The position numbers were made by a program, and so were the translations under genes. Shown one piece after another: positions 1-8,886 of a DNA stretch of 45,613 nt (the first letter of the stretch is position 1; each line of letters opens with the position of its first letter). Under the pieces are notes generated by a model that made no database searches, was not told the DNA's origin, and saw only the letters and a list, made by a program, of their open reading frames with translations. Source of the stretch: Phenylobacterium sp. (GTDB lineage: Bacteria; Pseudomonadota; Alphaproteobacteria; Caulobacterales; Caulobacteraceae); the NCBI GenBank assembly GCA_028290945.1, contig JAQGIV010000080.1, forward strand, positions 1-45,613, written 5' to 3'.

Positions 1-662
<662 letters not shown>

Positions 663-663
663 G

Positions 664-969
664 TCAGAGGTCGCCCATCACGGCCTGGCGGAAGCCGAAG
701 ACCCGGCGCGCGCCGCGCAACGGCACCAGGCTCACCTCTCGCGCCTGGCCGGGCTCGAAGCGCACCGCCGTGCCGGCGGCGATGTCGAGGCGCAGCCCGC
801 GCGCGGCGGCGCGATCGAAGTCCAACGCCGGATTGGTCTCGAAGAAGTGGTAGTGGCTGCCCACCTGGATCGGCCGGTCGCCGGTGTTGGCGACCCGCAG
901 GGTGACCACCGGCTGCCCGGCGTTGAGCTCGATGTCGCCCTCGGCGGCGATCACCTCGCCGGGGATCAT
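664..969 (-). CDS. ureB: Urease subunit beta
   Basis: This is the 101-residue structural beta subunit of urease. It begins [18 protein letters not shown] and contains the family signature [18 protein letters not shown], followed by [17 protein letters not shown]. Length matches free-standing bacterial UreB. The ATG at 969 overlaps by 4 nt (ATGA) the stop of the small membrane-protein gene upstream, and its own stop is 1 nt before the ureC start. It is therefore inside a single polycistronic unit ureD-ureA-orf-ureB-ureC. The C-terminal sequence [12 protein letters not shown] is typical. Confidence 0.96.
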   Translation of the reverse strand: MIPGEVIAAEGDIELNAGQPVVTLRVANTGDRPIQVGSHYHFFETNPALDFDRAAARGLRLDIAAGTAVRFEPGQAREVSLVPLRGARRVFGFRQAVMGDL

Positions 970-1184
970 CGCGGCGTCCGGGCGCGATAGGCCCGCCATC
1001 CGCCCCAACCCGCCAGCGTCGCGATGAGCGCCAGCAGCGCCAGGTGATCGGGCTCGGTCAACAGGTGATGCAGGCCCTCGCCCAGGGTCATTCCGTCGTG
1101 GCCACCCGGGTGGGCCATGGCGGCGCCGGGCAAGAGCGCCAGGGCGGTCAGCGCGGTCAGGACTGCGGTCTTCTTCATGGCCAT
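966..1184 (-). CDS. Small urease-operon membrane protein of unknown function
   Basis: This 72-residue protein is encoded between ureA and ureB. It has an N-terminal signal-like segment ([20 protein letters not shown], then AAMA), a short His-rich stretch (HPGGHDG and [13 protein letters not shown]), and a C-terminal hydrophobic helix [16 protein letters not shown] followed by basic residues. It overlaps the ureB start by 4 nt (ATGA) and begins 6 nt after the ureA stop, so it is co-translated with the urease subunits. The AHPG...HHLL...DHLLAL pattern recalls the start of HupE/UreJ nickel-transport proteins, but it is far shorter than a full HupE/UreJ. A nickel-related role is inference from the histidines and the location. 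Confidence 0.75.
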   Translation of the reverse strand: MAMKKTAVLTALTALALLPGAAMAHPGGHDGMTLGEGLHHLLTEPDHLALLALIATLAGWGGWRAYRARTPR

Positions 1185-1190
1185 CTCTCC

Positions 1191-1493
1191 TCAGCGGATC
1201 GGATAGTGGACGGTCACCAGCTTGGAACCGTCCGGGAACGTCGCTTCCACCTGCACGTCGGGGATCATCTCGGCGACGCCCTCCATCACCTGGGCGCGGG
1301 CGATGACGTGGGCGCCGGCCTCCATCAGGTCCGAGACCGTGCGGCCGTCGCGGGCGCCTTCGACCACGAAGTCGGTGATCAGGGCGACGGCTTCCGGGTG
1401 GTTCAGCTTGACCCCGCGGGCCAGGCGCCTGCGCGCCACCTCGGCGGCCATGGCGACCAGCAGCTTGTCCTTCTCGCGGGGGGTCAGGTTCAT
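1191..1493 (-). CDS. ureA: Urease subunit gamma
   Basis: This is the 100-residue gamma structural subunit. It has canonical sequence: [23 protein letters not shown] at the start, then [34 protein letters not shown], and the C-terminal [12 protein letters not shown]. It assembles with UreB and UreC into the urease oligomer. It lies 8 nt after the ureD stop in the same direction and 6 nt before the small membrane-protein gene. Length and termini match free-standing UreA proteins exactly as expected for alphaproteobacteria. Confidence 0.97.
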   Translation of the reverse strand: MNLTPREKDKLLVAMAAEVARRRLARGVKLNHPEAVALITDFVVEGARDGRTVSDLMEAGAHVIARAQVMEGVAEMIPDVQVEATFPDGSKLVTVHYPIR

Positions 1494-1501
1494 GGCTGGC
1501 C

Positions 1502-2434
1502 TCAGACGCCCCAGACTCGCGGGCAGGGCTCACCGTCCCGCAGGATGGCCAGGGACGGCAAGAGGGTCTTGCGCAAGGCCTGGCCGTCGGGCGCCGCCAG
1601 CCGGCAGAACAGCTTGCCGTCGAAGGCGCTGGCGGCGCCAAGGTCTCCCACGGCGTGGCGCAACGGGGCCAGGAACCGCTCCGCGTCGGCCGCGACCAGC
1701 AGGATCGCGGCGAAGGCCGCGGCCCCCGCCAGCAACGGCGCGCGCGCAGCCACGGCGGCGACCGGGCCCTCCAGCTTCAGGTCGTCGGCGAACACCAGCC
1801 GCCCGGCCCGGCGGATGCGCCAGCGGTCGGTGATCGATCCCCACTGCACGGTCTCGCCCATGGCGGTGCGGCCGAGGATCACCGCCTCTACCGCCAGCAG
1901 CCGGGCGTCCGCGGCCAGATCGGCGTCGAGCCGGCGGCTGAGCGCGCCGCCATTGAAGAGGATGGTCTCCTGCGGCAGCCAGTCGAGGCGGGCGCCGTCG
2001 CCCACCGCCAGCGAAACCTGGCTTTCGGCCTGGCCGTCGCGAGCGCGGTAGATCCTCTCGCAGGCCTGGGTGGAGAGCGTCAGCGCCGCGCCCGCCTGGA
2101 CCTCGGCCCGCCAGCTCATCCGGTCGCCCCCGGTCAGTCCGCCGGCGGTGTTGATCAGCACGGCCTGCAGGCCGCGGGCGGCATGGTCGGTCGGCAGGCG
2201 GATCTTGGCGCAACCATCGTGGTACAGCCGCGACAGCCGGGTCAGCCCCGCCTCGGCGCGCACCTCGATCCGGCCCGCGCCTTGCGCCCGCTGCAGCGGG
2301 ACCGGTCGGGCGGCCGAGGCGGCGAGATCCTGGATCACCGGGCGACCCTGCGGACGCGGCCGGGGTTCTGTCCAGAGGCGCCGTGCGCCCGGCGGGCTCT
2401 GCGCCAGGGGCGCCGCATTCTCAGGCGCCCCCAT
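1502..2434 (-). CDS. ureD: Urease accessory protein UreD
   Basis: This 310-residue UreD/UreH-family protein is part of the UreDFG chaperone complex that delivers nickel to apo-urease. Recognisable stretches are [42 protein letters not shown] and [12 protein letters not shown], all typical of the family. It is the first gene of the urease operon seen here, 8 nt upstream of ureA. The first about 30 residues ([19 protein letters not shown]) are low-complexity and the true start may be somewhat downstream. The promoter should lie in 2435-2538, between this gene and the divergent sulfotransferase. Confidence 0.93.
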   Translation of the reverse strand: MGAPENAAPLAQSPPGARRLWTEPRPRPQGRPVIQDLAASAARPVPLQRAQGAGRIEVRAEAGLTRLSRLYHDGCAKIRLPTDHAARGLQAVLINTAGGLTGGDRMSWRAEVQAGAALTLSTQACERIYRARDGQAESQVSLAVGDGARLDWLPQETILFNGGALSRRLDADLAADARLLAVEAVILGRTAMGETVQWGSITDRWRIRRAGRLVFADDLKLEGPVAAVAARAPLLAGAAAFAAILLVAADAERFLAPLRHAVGDLGAASAFDGKLFCRLAAPDGQALRKTLLPSLAILRDGEPCPRVWGV

Positions 2435-2538
2435 GCGCCGCCGAAAGACGATCGCCGTTCGGACGGCGGCCCGCCGCGGTTTCCGCGCGCCTGCGAAAGG
2501 CCGCGGCGCTAAGCTCCGCGGGATTGGGAGGGTGGAGA

Positions 2539-3999
2539 TTGCGCGCCAGTGCAGACCCGGTCGAGGCGGCGGAGGCGCAGGTCCTCGCCCGCCCCGGCAG
2601 CGCCGACAGCTGGCTGGCCCTGGCCGAGGTCCACCGGCAGGCCGGCCGGCCCCAGGCGGCGCTGGCGGCCTGTGACGCCGGGCTGACGGCGGTCCCGCGA
2701 TCCGCGGCCCTGCTGGCGGCCAGGGGCGAGGCGCTGCGGCTGCTCGGGCGTCCGGGCGAGGCCGGCGAGGCCTTCCGACAGGCCCTCGATGTTGAGCCGG
2801 GACAGGACGGCGCCGGCTTCGGCCTGGCGCTGCTGGCCGTGGAGGCCGGCGACGCCCAGGCCGCGCACGACCGCCTCGCGCCGCTGCGCGCGGTACAGCC
2901 GGATCGCCCGCAGGTGCTGTGGCTGGCCGCGCGGATCGCGCTGCTGGCCGGCCGGGCGCAGGACGCGGCCCGGGACCTCGAACGCCTGCTCGCGAGCCCG
3001 CTCCCGGCGGAGCGGCAAGCCGACGCCCGGCTGCTGCTGTCGGAGGCCTACGACCAACTCGGCGATCATACCGCCGCCTTCGCGGCCGCGGCTGCGGGCA
3101 AGGCCATCCAGCGCCGGCTGTATGCGCCGCAGGCCAGGGCGCGCGAGGGCATAGAGGCGCGGCTCGAACGGCTCGACGCCTGGTTCCGGGCCGCCGATCC
3201 GGCGCCGTGGCGCACGCCGCCGCCGCCAGGCGCCCGGCCGGCGCCCGGCCACGTCTTCCTGGTCGGGTTCCCGCGGTCGGGGACCACCCTGCTGGAACAG
3301 GCGCTGGCTGGCCATCCTGAGGTCGCGGCGCTGGAGGAAGCGCCGACCCTGGCCGCGGCGCATGACGCCTTCCTGACCTCCGCCGAAGGCCTTCAACGGC
3401 TGGCGGAGCTCGGCGCTGCCGAGGCGCAGGCCTGGCGGGCCCGCTACTGGGCCGAGGTGGCGGCCCATGGCGTGGAGGTCGCCGGCAAGCTGTTCCTCGA
3501 CAAGGCCCCGGCGGCCACCGAGGACCTGCCGCTGGTGGCCAAGCTGTTTCCCGACGCCAAGGTGCTGTTCGCGATCCGCGATCCCCGCGACGTGGTGCTG
3601 AGCTGCTTTCGCCAGAACTTCCGCATGAACGCCATGACCTACGCCTTCACCGACCTGGCGGAGACCGCCGCCTGCTACGACGCCTGTTTCGCCCTGGCCG
3701 ACACCTATCGCCAGCGGCTGCCGCTCGATCTGCTGGAGGTCCGGCACGAGGATTTGCTGGCCGACTTCGAAGGCGGCCTCACGCGGATCTGCGGCTTCGT
3801 CGGCCTCGATCTCCAGCCTGCGATGCTCGATGTGGCGGCCACTGCCCGGCGGCGCGCGGTGCGCACGCCCAGCGCCCCGCAGGTCCGCCTGGGCCTGAAC
3901 AGCCGCGGCCTCGGCCGCTGGCGGGCCTATGCGCGGCCGCTGGCGCCCGTCCTGCCGCGTCTGCAGCCCTGGGTGACGCGGTTCGGCTATCCCGACTGA
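2539..3999 (+). CDS. TPR-repeat sulfotransferase family protein
   Basis: This is a fusion of N-terminal tetratricopeptide repeats with a P-loop sulfotransferase domain. The TPR part (roughly residues 1-200) shows repeats such as DSWLALAEVHRQAGRPQAAL and ALLAARGEALRLLGRPGEAG. The sulfotransferase part shows the PAPS 5'-phosphosulfate loop HVFLVGFPRSGTTLLEQAL and the 3'-phosphate motif VLFAIRDPRDVVLSCFRQNF. This family sulfates peptides, glycans or small molecules; the substrate is unknown. I place the start at TTG 2539 because a GGGAGGGTGGAG ribosome-binding site precedes it. An in-frame ATG at 2383 would overlap ureD and add a low-complexity 52-residue leader. It is monocistronic and convergent with the TonB receptor. 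Confidence 0.88.
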   Translation: MRASADPVEAAEAQVLARPGSADSWLALAEVHRQAGRPQAALAACDAGLTAVPRSAALLAARGEALRLLGRPGEAGEAFRQALDVEPGQDGAGFGLALLAVEAGDAQAAHDRLAPLRAVQPDRPQVLWLAARIALLAGRAQDAARDLERLLASPLPAERQADARLLLSEAYDQLGDHTAAFAAAAAGKAIQRRLYAPQARAREGIEARLERLDAWFRAADPAPWRTPPPPGARPAPGHVFLVGFPRSGTTLLEQALAGHPEVAALEEAPTLAAAHDAFLTSAEGLQRLAELGAAEAQAWRARYWAEVAAHGVEVAGKLFLDKAPAATEDLPLVAKLFPDAKVLFAIRDPRDVVLSCFRQNFRMNAMTYAFTDLAETAACYDACFALADTYRQRLPLDLLEVRHEDLLADFEGGLTRICGFVGLDLQPAMLDVAATARRRAVRTPSAPQVRLGLNSRGLGRWRAYARPLAPVLPRLQPWVTRFGYPD

Positions 4000-4002
4000 T
4001 GC

Positions 4003-4034
4003 AAAATGGCGCGGAGCGTGTCCGCTCCGCGCCA
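4003..4034 (-). terminator. Rho-independent terminator of the TonB receptor gene
   Basis: There is a perfect 12-bp inverted repeat (4007-4018 against 4023-4034, 4-nt loop) rich in GC. On the minus strand it is followed by TTTT (complement of 4006-4003), the layout of an intrinsic terminator. It lies about 50 nt past the receptor stop at 4086 and just after the convergent sulfotransferase stop. A second hairpin lies between it and the receptor gene. Confidence 0.75.
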
Positions 4035-4055
4035 GTCGTGCTCCGGGGGAAGAGA

Positions 4056-4075
4056 CCCGGGGACTTGGCCCCGGG
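4056..4075. other. GC hairpin between convergent genes
   Basis: A perfect 7-bp inverted repeat, CCCGGGG and CCCCGGG around a 6-nt loop, lies directly after the receptor gene stop. It has no U-tract of its own on either strand. It may act together with the neighbouring terminator, or it may be a small palindromic intergenic repeat. Confidence 0.4.
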
Positions 4076-4085
4076 CGGAGGGTCG

Positions 4086-6791
4086 TCAGTAGCGGAAGCG
4101 CAGGCCGAAGAAGACCTGGCGGCCGTTCTCGTAGACGGCGCGCGGCTGGGTCTTGCTCAGCGCATAGTATTTCAGCTTCTCGTTGGTCAGGTTCAGCCCA
4201 TCCAGGGTCAGCGACAGGTTGGAGCTGACCTTGACGCTCAGCGAGCCGTCCAGCGAGCCGTAGTTGTCCTGGTTCTCGGCCGCGCTGCGGTCCAGGCCCA
4301 CGAAGAAGTGCGAGCGGTAGGTGTAGGCCAGCCGCGCGCTCACCCGGTCGTGCTCGTAGTAGCCCACCAGGTTGTAGGTGACCTTGGAGGTGCCGACGAG
4401 CGGATGGCCGTCGGCGTCCTTGGAGTCCACGTAGGTGAAGTTGGCCTGGAAGCCGAAGTCGTAGGGCAGCGGCTGCTGCACCTGCAGCTCGATGCCCTTG
4501 ACCTCGCCGCTGGTGTTGACCGGCGAGGAGATCGAATAGGTCGAGAACACCTGCGTGGTCGGCCGCGACAGGAAGGAGTTGAGGTAGACCGCGTTGGAGG
4601 TCCCGAAGGCCACGTAGGACGAGATGTCGTCATAGAAGACACTGATCGCCGCCAGCGAGCTCGGGCCGTAGTACCACTCGAGCGCCGCGTCGTAGACCGC
4701 CGCCTTGATCGGCTTGAGGTTCGGGTTGCCGCCGTTGCCGGTCAGCGTCGTGTCGGTGAGCGAAACGGTGCCGCCGAGCGCGCTGAAGTCCGGCCGCGCC
4801 AGGGTCTCGGCCGCCGAGACCCGCAGCGCCACCTTGTCGGTGAGGTCGAGGGTCAAGTTCAGGCTCGGCAGGATGTCGAGATAGTCGTGGCTGACCTTGT
4901 TCACATAGAACGGCCCATAGGCCGAGCTGGTGATGTCGCCGGCGTGGGTCCCCGACGGATCGGAGACGTTGACGAAGGAATTCTCCTTGGTGTCGACCAC
5001 GCGGACGCCGATGTTGCCGCGCCAGCCGTCGCCGCCGAGCCGGGCCATCACATAGCCGGCGTAGCTCTTCTCGCTGACCTTGAAGGTGCCTGGCCAATAG
5101 TAGTTCTGCGGCTGCACGATGGCCGAGATCGGTCCGTGCACGCCGTCCCGGATGCCGTTCAGGATATTGACGATCGTCCCCGGGTTGCCGTGGATCGGGA
5201 CCAGCAGGCCCGGGATGCCCAGGTCGCCGGCATTGAAGCCGGAGGGATAGGGCGCCGGATTGGTGGCGGAGAAGGGCTGAGCGGGCGAGGTCCAGCACTG
5301 TCCGTCGGCGCCCAGCGAGCAGCCGCGGTCCCAGCCGGTCACGTCGCGCTTGTGGTCGGACACGCGGATGCCGAACAGCACCTGCTTGATGGCCGCGTGG
5401 TCCACGTCCCAGACGCCGTCGAGCTTGGCGTACTTCTCCTCGTCCACGGACTTGAAGGTCTCGTTCCAGGCCCAGTCGTTGGCCAGGCCCGCCGGGCTCT
5501 GCGGATTGATGTTGGTGGGCGTCACGGAGAAGCCGTTGCCCGACGGCGCGTAGGAGATGGCCGTCGCCGCATCGACCTCGTAGGCCGGCTCCGTCGGGGT
5601 GTCGCCGACGCCGCGGGTGTAGCCCACCTGGCCGTGCAGGGTGAGGTTGTCGCTGACGTGGTAGTCGCCGTCGAGGTTGACGTAATAGCTCTCGCCGGAG
5701 GCGTCGGGGCGGATGATGTTGTCCACCACCAGGCCGTTCACCGGCGTGCCGGCCGGGCCGATCAGCGGGAAGGCCGCGGCCACCAGGGTGTTGTCGCGCA
5801 CCGTGAAGCTGGTCGGCGAGTTGTTGTTGATCTCGTTGGAGCCCCAATACATGTAGTTGTAGTTCTGGTTGCTGGCGTTCAGCTTCGAATAGAAGCCGGT
5901 CAGCCGGGCCTCGAACTTTTCATTGGGGCGCCACTGCAGGGCGATGTCGCCGCCCTTGCGCTTGCGCTCCTGCTCGAACAGCGTCGAACCGATCAGGGTC
6001 GGCGCCCAGACGCCCACCAGCTCCGGATGCCTCACGCCGGTCGCGGAGCCCGCGCCGATCTGCGTGTAGCCGAGGGTTTCCTGGCCATAGCGGCGCACCG
6101 ACCGCTCCTCGTAGAAGCCCTGGATCAGGGCCCCGAAGGTGCCGGTGGGGTTCTGCCAGGCCAGCAGGCCGCTGACCTGCGGCTTGTTTTCCTTGGTGAG
6201 CGAGTTCCAGACCCCCTGCACCGAGCCCTGGAAGGAGATCGGCTGGTGGAAGCTCAGCGGCTGGCGGGTGACGATATTGATCGCGCCGGCGACGCCGCCT
6301 TCCAGCAGCGAGGCGTCCTGGCTCTTATAGACCAAGGTCTGCTGGACCATTTCGGAGGGCAGCAGGGTGAAGCTGACGCTGCGCCCGACGGTCGAGAACT
6401 GATCGAGGATGAACCAGTCGCCGGTGGAAATCGCGTGACCGTCGACGGTGACCTGCGTCAGGCTCGGCGACGTGCCGCGGATGCTGACCCGATCGTTCTC
6501 GTCGAACCCGCCCTCGCCGCTGGCGGCCGAGGTGGTGTTGACCCCCGGGATGCGCTGCAGGGCGTCGGCGACGTTCTTGTCCGGAAGCTTGCCGATGTCG
6601 TCGGCCGAGATGGCCTCGACGTGGTCGTCGCTGGTCCGCTTGATCTCGATCGCCCGCTCCAGCGATTCGCGGATGCCGGTGACCACCACCTCGCTCACCG
6701 CGTTCGGCGGCGGTGCGGCCAGCGCGGGACTCGCGCAGGCCAAGGCCGCGGCGCTGACCGTGCCGATCAGGATTCGTCTACGAAGGTCCAT
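4086..6791 (-). CDS. TonB-dependent receptor, predicted chito-oligosaccharide/GlcNAc transporter
   Basis: This is a roughly 901-residue outer-membrane active transporter. It has a signal peptide (MDLRRRILIGTVSAAALACA, then SPALA), a plug domain with EVVVTGIRESLERAIEIKR, DDIGKLPDKNVADALQRIPGV and VSIRGTSPSLTQVTVDG, then a beta-barrel ending in the aromatic terminus VFFGLRFRY. The ESLERAIEIKR/LPDKNVADAL pattern is typical of the TonB-receptor group used for glycans in Caulobacter and Xanthomonas. Divergence from a GlcNAc PTS operon supports import of chitin oligomers, as described for the Caulobacter crescentus GlcNAc receptor; the substrate is inferred. ATG 6791 is preferred because AAAAGAG precedes it; an alternative ATG lies at 6806. 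Expression is probably repressed by the adjacent GntR regulator. Confidence 0.93.
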   Translation of the reverse strand: MDLRRRILIGTVSAAALACASPALAAPPPNAVSEVVVTGIRESLERAIEIKRTSDDHVEAISADDIGKLPDKNVADALQRIPGVNTTSAASGEGGFDENDRVSIRGTSPSLTQVTVDGHAISTGDWFILDQFSTVGRSVSFTLLPSEMVQQTLVYKSQDASLLEGGVAGAINIVTRQPLSFHQPISFQGSVQGVWNSLTKENKPQVSGLLAWQNPTGTFGALIQGFYEERSVRRYGQETLGYTQIGAGSATGVRHPELVGVWAPTLIGSTLFEQERKRKGGDIALQWRPNEKFEARLTGFYSKLNASNQNYNYMYWGSNEINNNSPTSFTVRDNTLVAAAFPLIGPAGTPVNGLVVDNIIRPDASGESYYVNLDGDYHVSDNLTLHGQVGYTRGVGDTPTEPAYEVDAATAISYAPSGNGFSVTPTNINPQSPAGLANDWAWNETFKSVDEEKYAKLDGVWDVDHAAIKQVLFGIRVSDHKRDVTGWDRGCSLGADGQCWTSPAQPFSATNPAPYPSGFNAGDLGIPGLLVPIHGNPGTIVNILNGIRDGVHGPISAIVQPQNYYWPGTFKVSEKSYAGYVMARLGGDGWRGNIGVRVVDTKENSFVNVSDPSGTHAGDITSSAYGPFYVNKVSHDYLDILPSLNLTLDLTDKVALRVSAAETLARPDFSALGGTVSLTDTTLTGNGGNPNLKPIKAAVYDAALEWYYGPSSLAAISVFYDDISSYVAFGTSNAVYLNSFLSRPTTQVFSTYSISSPVNTSGEVKGIELQVQQPLPYDFGFQANFTYVDSKDADGHPLVGTSKVTYNLVGYYEHDRVSARLAYTYRSHFFVGLDRSAAENQDNYGSLDGSLSVKVSSNLSLTLDGLNLTNEKLKYYALSKTQPRAVYENGRQVFFGLRFRY

Positions 6792-7039
6792 GGCTCTTTT
6801 CCCCATCCGGACCGCGTTCTCCGCCGGTCCGCCCTAGCTCCATTCCGATACCAAAGCGGACAGCCATGGCGCCAATCAGCAGTCCACACGCTTTCCAGCC
6901 ACGAAGCTGTCATAATGTGACCGAGCGATGCAAGCCCAAAATAAGGCCTATGACAGACCAATTAGAAATTGATATGCAAATGGTCCTATGGCGTGGCATG
7001 AACCAGCCCCGCACCCTGCGATCGGCGAGGAGAGCCTAG
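6792..7039. promoter_or_regulatory. Divergent promoter/operator region of the GlcNAc locus
   Basis: This AT-richer intergenic stretch separates the receptor gene (-) from the GntR gene (+). It holds a perfect 5-3-5 palindrome CAATT-AGA-AATTG at 6959-6971. It is flanked by AGACCA (6955-6960, i.e. TGGTCT on the minus strand) and TGGTCC (6981-6986). TGGTC-type half-sites are known for HutC-family GlcNAc regulators such as DasR, although here they point outward. On the minus strand TTGGGC and CATTAT separated by 16 nt (about 6938-6911) could be a promoter for the receptor. Operator assignment is inference. Confidence 0.45.
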
Positions 7040-7798
7040 GTGACGTCGTTCTCGAAACTCATCGGTCCGCTCGATGACCAGAACCGCGCGCCGCTCTACC
7101 AGCAGTTCCGCCGCGCCCTGCGCGACGCCATCGAGGACAATCGCCTGGCCGCCGAGGAAGCGCTGCCGCCGGAGCGCGAGCTGGCCGAGGAGTTCGGCGT
7201 CTCGCGCATCACCATCCGCAAGGCGCTCGACGCCCTGGTGAGCGAGGGCATGCTGACCCGCCGGCAGGGGGCCGGCACCTTCGTCGCCGCCCGCGAGGAG
7301 AGCCGCGTGGAGAAGAGCTTCTCCAAGCTGTCCTCGTTCTCGGAAGACATGATCTCCCGCGGCCGCAAGCCGGAAAGCGCCTGGCTCAGCCGGGCGGCCG
7401 GCACGGTGACGCCGGAGGAGGCCCTGACCCTGGGCCTCAGCCCGGGCACCTCGGTCTACCGGTTCAAGCGCATCCGCTACGCCGACGGCGAGCCCATGGC
7501 CCTGGAGCATTCCACCATCGCCGGCTTCTGCCTGCCCAGCGAAATGGCGGTGGGCGAGTCGCTCTACGAGGCGCTGGACCGGCATTCGGCGCGGCCGGTC
7601 CGCGCCCTGCAGCGGCTGCGCGCGGTGCTGTTCACCGGCGAGCGCGCCAAGCTGCTGGGCGTCGAGGACGGCGCGCCGGGCCTGTTCATCGAGCGCCGCG
7701 GCTTCCTGAAGGACGGCCGGACCGTCGAGGTCACTCAGTCCTACTACCGCGGCGACGCCTACGATTTCGTCGCCGAGCTGAACACCTCGGCGTCCTGA
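7040..7798 (+). CDS. nagQ: GntR/HutC-family regulator of GlcNAc genes
   Basis: This 252-residue transcription factor has an N-terminal winged helix (about residues 12-75: [38 protein letters not shown], and [13 protein letters not shown]) and a C-terminal UTRA ligand-binding domain (about 95-245, with [20 protein letters not shown]). HutC-type regulators of this kind sense phosphorylated amino sugars such as GlcNAc-6-P or GlcN-6-P. The GTG start at 7040 follows GGAGAGCC. It is the first gene of the GlcNAc operon, 2-17 nt before the NagB-II gene, and probably controls both itself and the divergent receptor. NagQ is the name used for GntR-type GlcNAc regulators in proteobacteria; the ligand is inferred from context. 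Confidence 0.88.
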   Translation: MTSFSKLIGPLDDQNRAPLYQQFRRALRDAIEDNRLAAEEALPPERELAEEFGVSRITIRKALDALVSEGMLTRRQGAGTFVAAREESRVEKSFSKLSSFSEDMISRGRKPESAWLSRAAGTVTPEEALTLGLSPGTSVYRFKRIRYADGEPMALEHSTIAGFCLPSEMAVGESLYEALDRHSARPVRALQRLRAVLFTGERAKLLGVEDGAPGLFIERRGFLKDGRTVEVTQSYYRGDAYDFVAELNTSAS

Positions 7799-7815
7799 CG
7801 TTGCGCGAGGCGATC

Positions 7816-8886
7816 TTGGCCAGCGTCAGCCCCTCCCCGCCGGACCGGCCGCCCACCAGGGCGTCCGAGACGCGGATGTTCCGCGAGGCCGCCGAGGCGC
7901 CCGAGGCTATCCGCCGGCAGCTGCAGGCCAACGCCGCCGTGCTCAAGCTGCTGGCCGCGCGGCTGCGGGACCAGCCGCCGCGCGCCGTGGTCACCCTGGG
8001 CCGCGGCAGCTCCGACAACGCCGCCACCTACGCCCGCTACCTGATCGAGACGCGGCTCGGCCTGGTGACCGCCTCGGCGCCGCCGTCGGTGAGCTCGGTC
8101 TATGACGCCGCGCCCGACATGACCGGCATGCTGTGCCTGGTCATGTCGCAGTCCGGCCGCAGCCCCGACCTGCTGGCCGCGGCCCAGGCGGCCTCGACCG
8201 CCGGCGCGCTGGTGGTGGCGCTGGTGAACGACGCGGATTCGCCGCTGGCCGGCCTCGCCGACGTGACCGTGCCGCTGCTGGCCGGGCCGGAGATCAGCGT
8301 CGCGGCCACCAAGTCCTTCCTGGCGACGCTCAGCGCCACCGCCCAGCTGGCGGCCCTGTGGCTGGGCGACGCGGCGCTGCTGGCGGCGCTCGACGCCCTT
8401 CCCGACCACCTGCACGCCGCCTGGGCCCAGGACTGGAGCCCGGCCATCGCGCCGTTGGCCGAGGCCCAGGACCTCTATGTGCTCGGCCGCGGCGTGGGCT
8501 TCGGCATCGCCCAGGAGGCCGCCCTGAAGCTGAAGGAGACCTGCGGCCTGCACGCCGAGGCGCTGAGCAGCGCCGAGGTGCGGCACGGCCCGATGGCGCT
8601 GATCGGGGCCGGCTTCCCGGTGCTGGCCTTCGCCCAGGACGACGAGACCCAGGCCGGCGTCGAGGCGGTGATCGAGGCCTGCCTGGCCCAGGGCGCGGCG
8701 GTGATCAAGGCCGGTGGCGGCGATCAGCCGGGCGCCCTGCGGCTGCCCAGCGCGCCGGCCCATCCGCTTGTCGAACCGATACTTTTCACCCAGAGCTTCT
8801 ACCGGATGGCCTGTCAGCTGGCGGTGACCCGCGGCTTCGATCCGGACCGGCCGCCGCACCTGAAGAAAGTGACCGAGACCCGCTGA
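7816..8886 (+). CDS. nagB: Glucosamine-6-phosphate deaminase, SIS-domain type (NagB-II)
   Basis: This protein contains two SIS (sugar isomerase) domains and is expected to convert glucosamine-6-P to fructose-6-P and ammonia, replacing the unrelated classical NagB. The N-terminal motif MFREAAEAPEAIRRQL is characteristic of the NagB-II/GlmS-isomerase-like group. SIS motifs are TLGRGSSDNAATYARYL, MSQSGRSPDLLAA and the C-terminal LSSAEVRHGPMALI. No glutamine amidotransferase domain is present, so it is not GlmS. TTG at 7816 is preceded by GAGG at proper spacing and is my chosen start; TTG 7801 is an alternative, and ATG 7876 would begin at MFREA. The stop overlaps the nagA ATG by 1 nt. Confidence 0.9.
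   Translation: MASVSPSPPDRPPTRASETRMFREAAEAPEAIRRQLQANAAVLKLLAARLRDQPPRAVVTLGRGSSDNAATYARYLIETRLGLVTASAPPSVSSVYDAAPDMTGMLCLVMSQSGRSPDLLAAAQAASTAGALVVALVNDADSPLAGLADVTVPLLAGPEISVAATKSFLATLSATAQLAALWLGDAALLAALDALPDHLHAAWAQDWSPAIAPLAEAQDLYVLGRGVGFGIAQEAALKLKETCGLHAEALSSAEVRHGPMALIGAGFPVLAFAQDDETQAGVEAVIEACLAQGAAVIKAGGGDQPGALRLPSAPAHPLVEPILFTQSFYRMACQLAVTRGFDPDRPPHLKKVTETR

Noticed and set aside
3999..6920. A 973-codon open frame antisense to the TonB receptor
   Set aside because: It is a GC-bias shadow; the opposite strand encodes a complete TonB receptor with signal peptide, plug and terminal aromatic residue.
7816..8886. Annotation as GlmS
   Set aside because: Only SIS domains are present and the N-terminal glutamine amidotransferase is absent. 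The context is catabolic.
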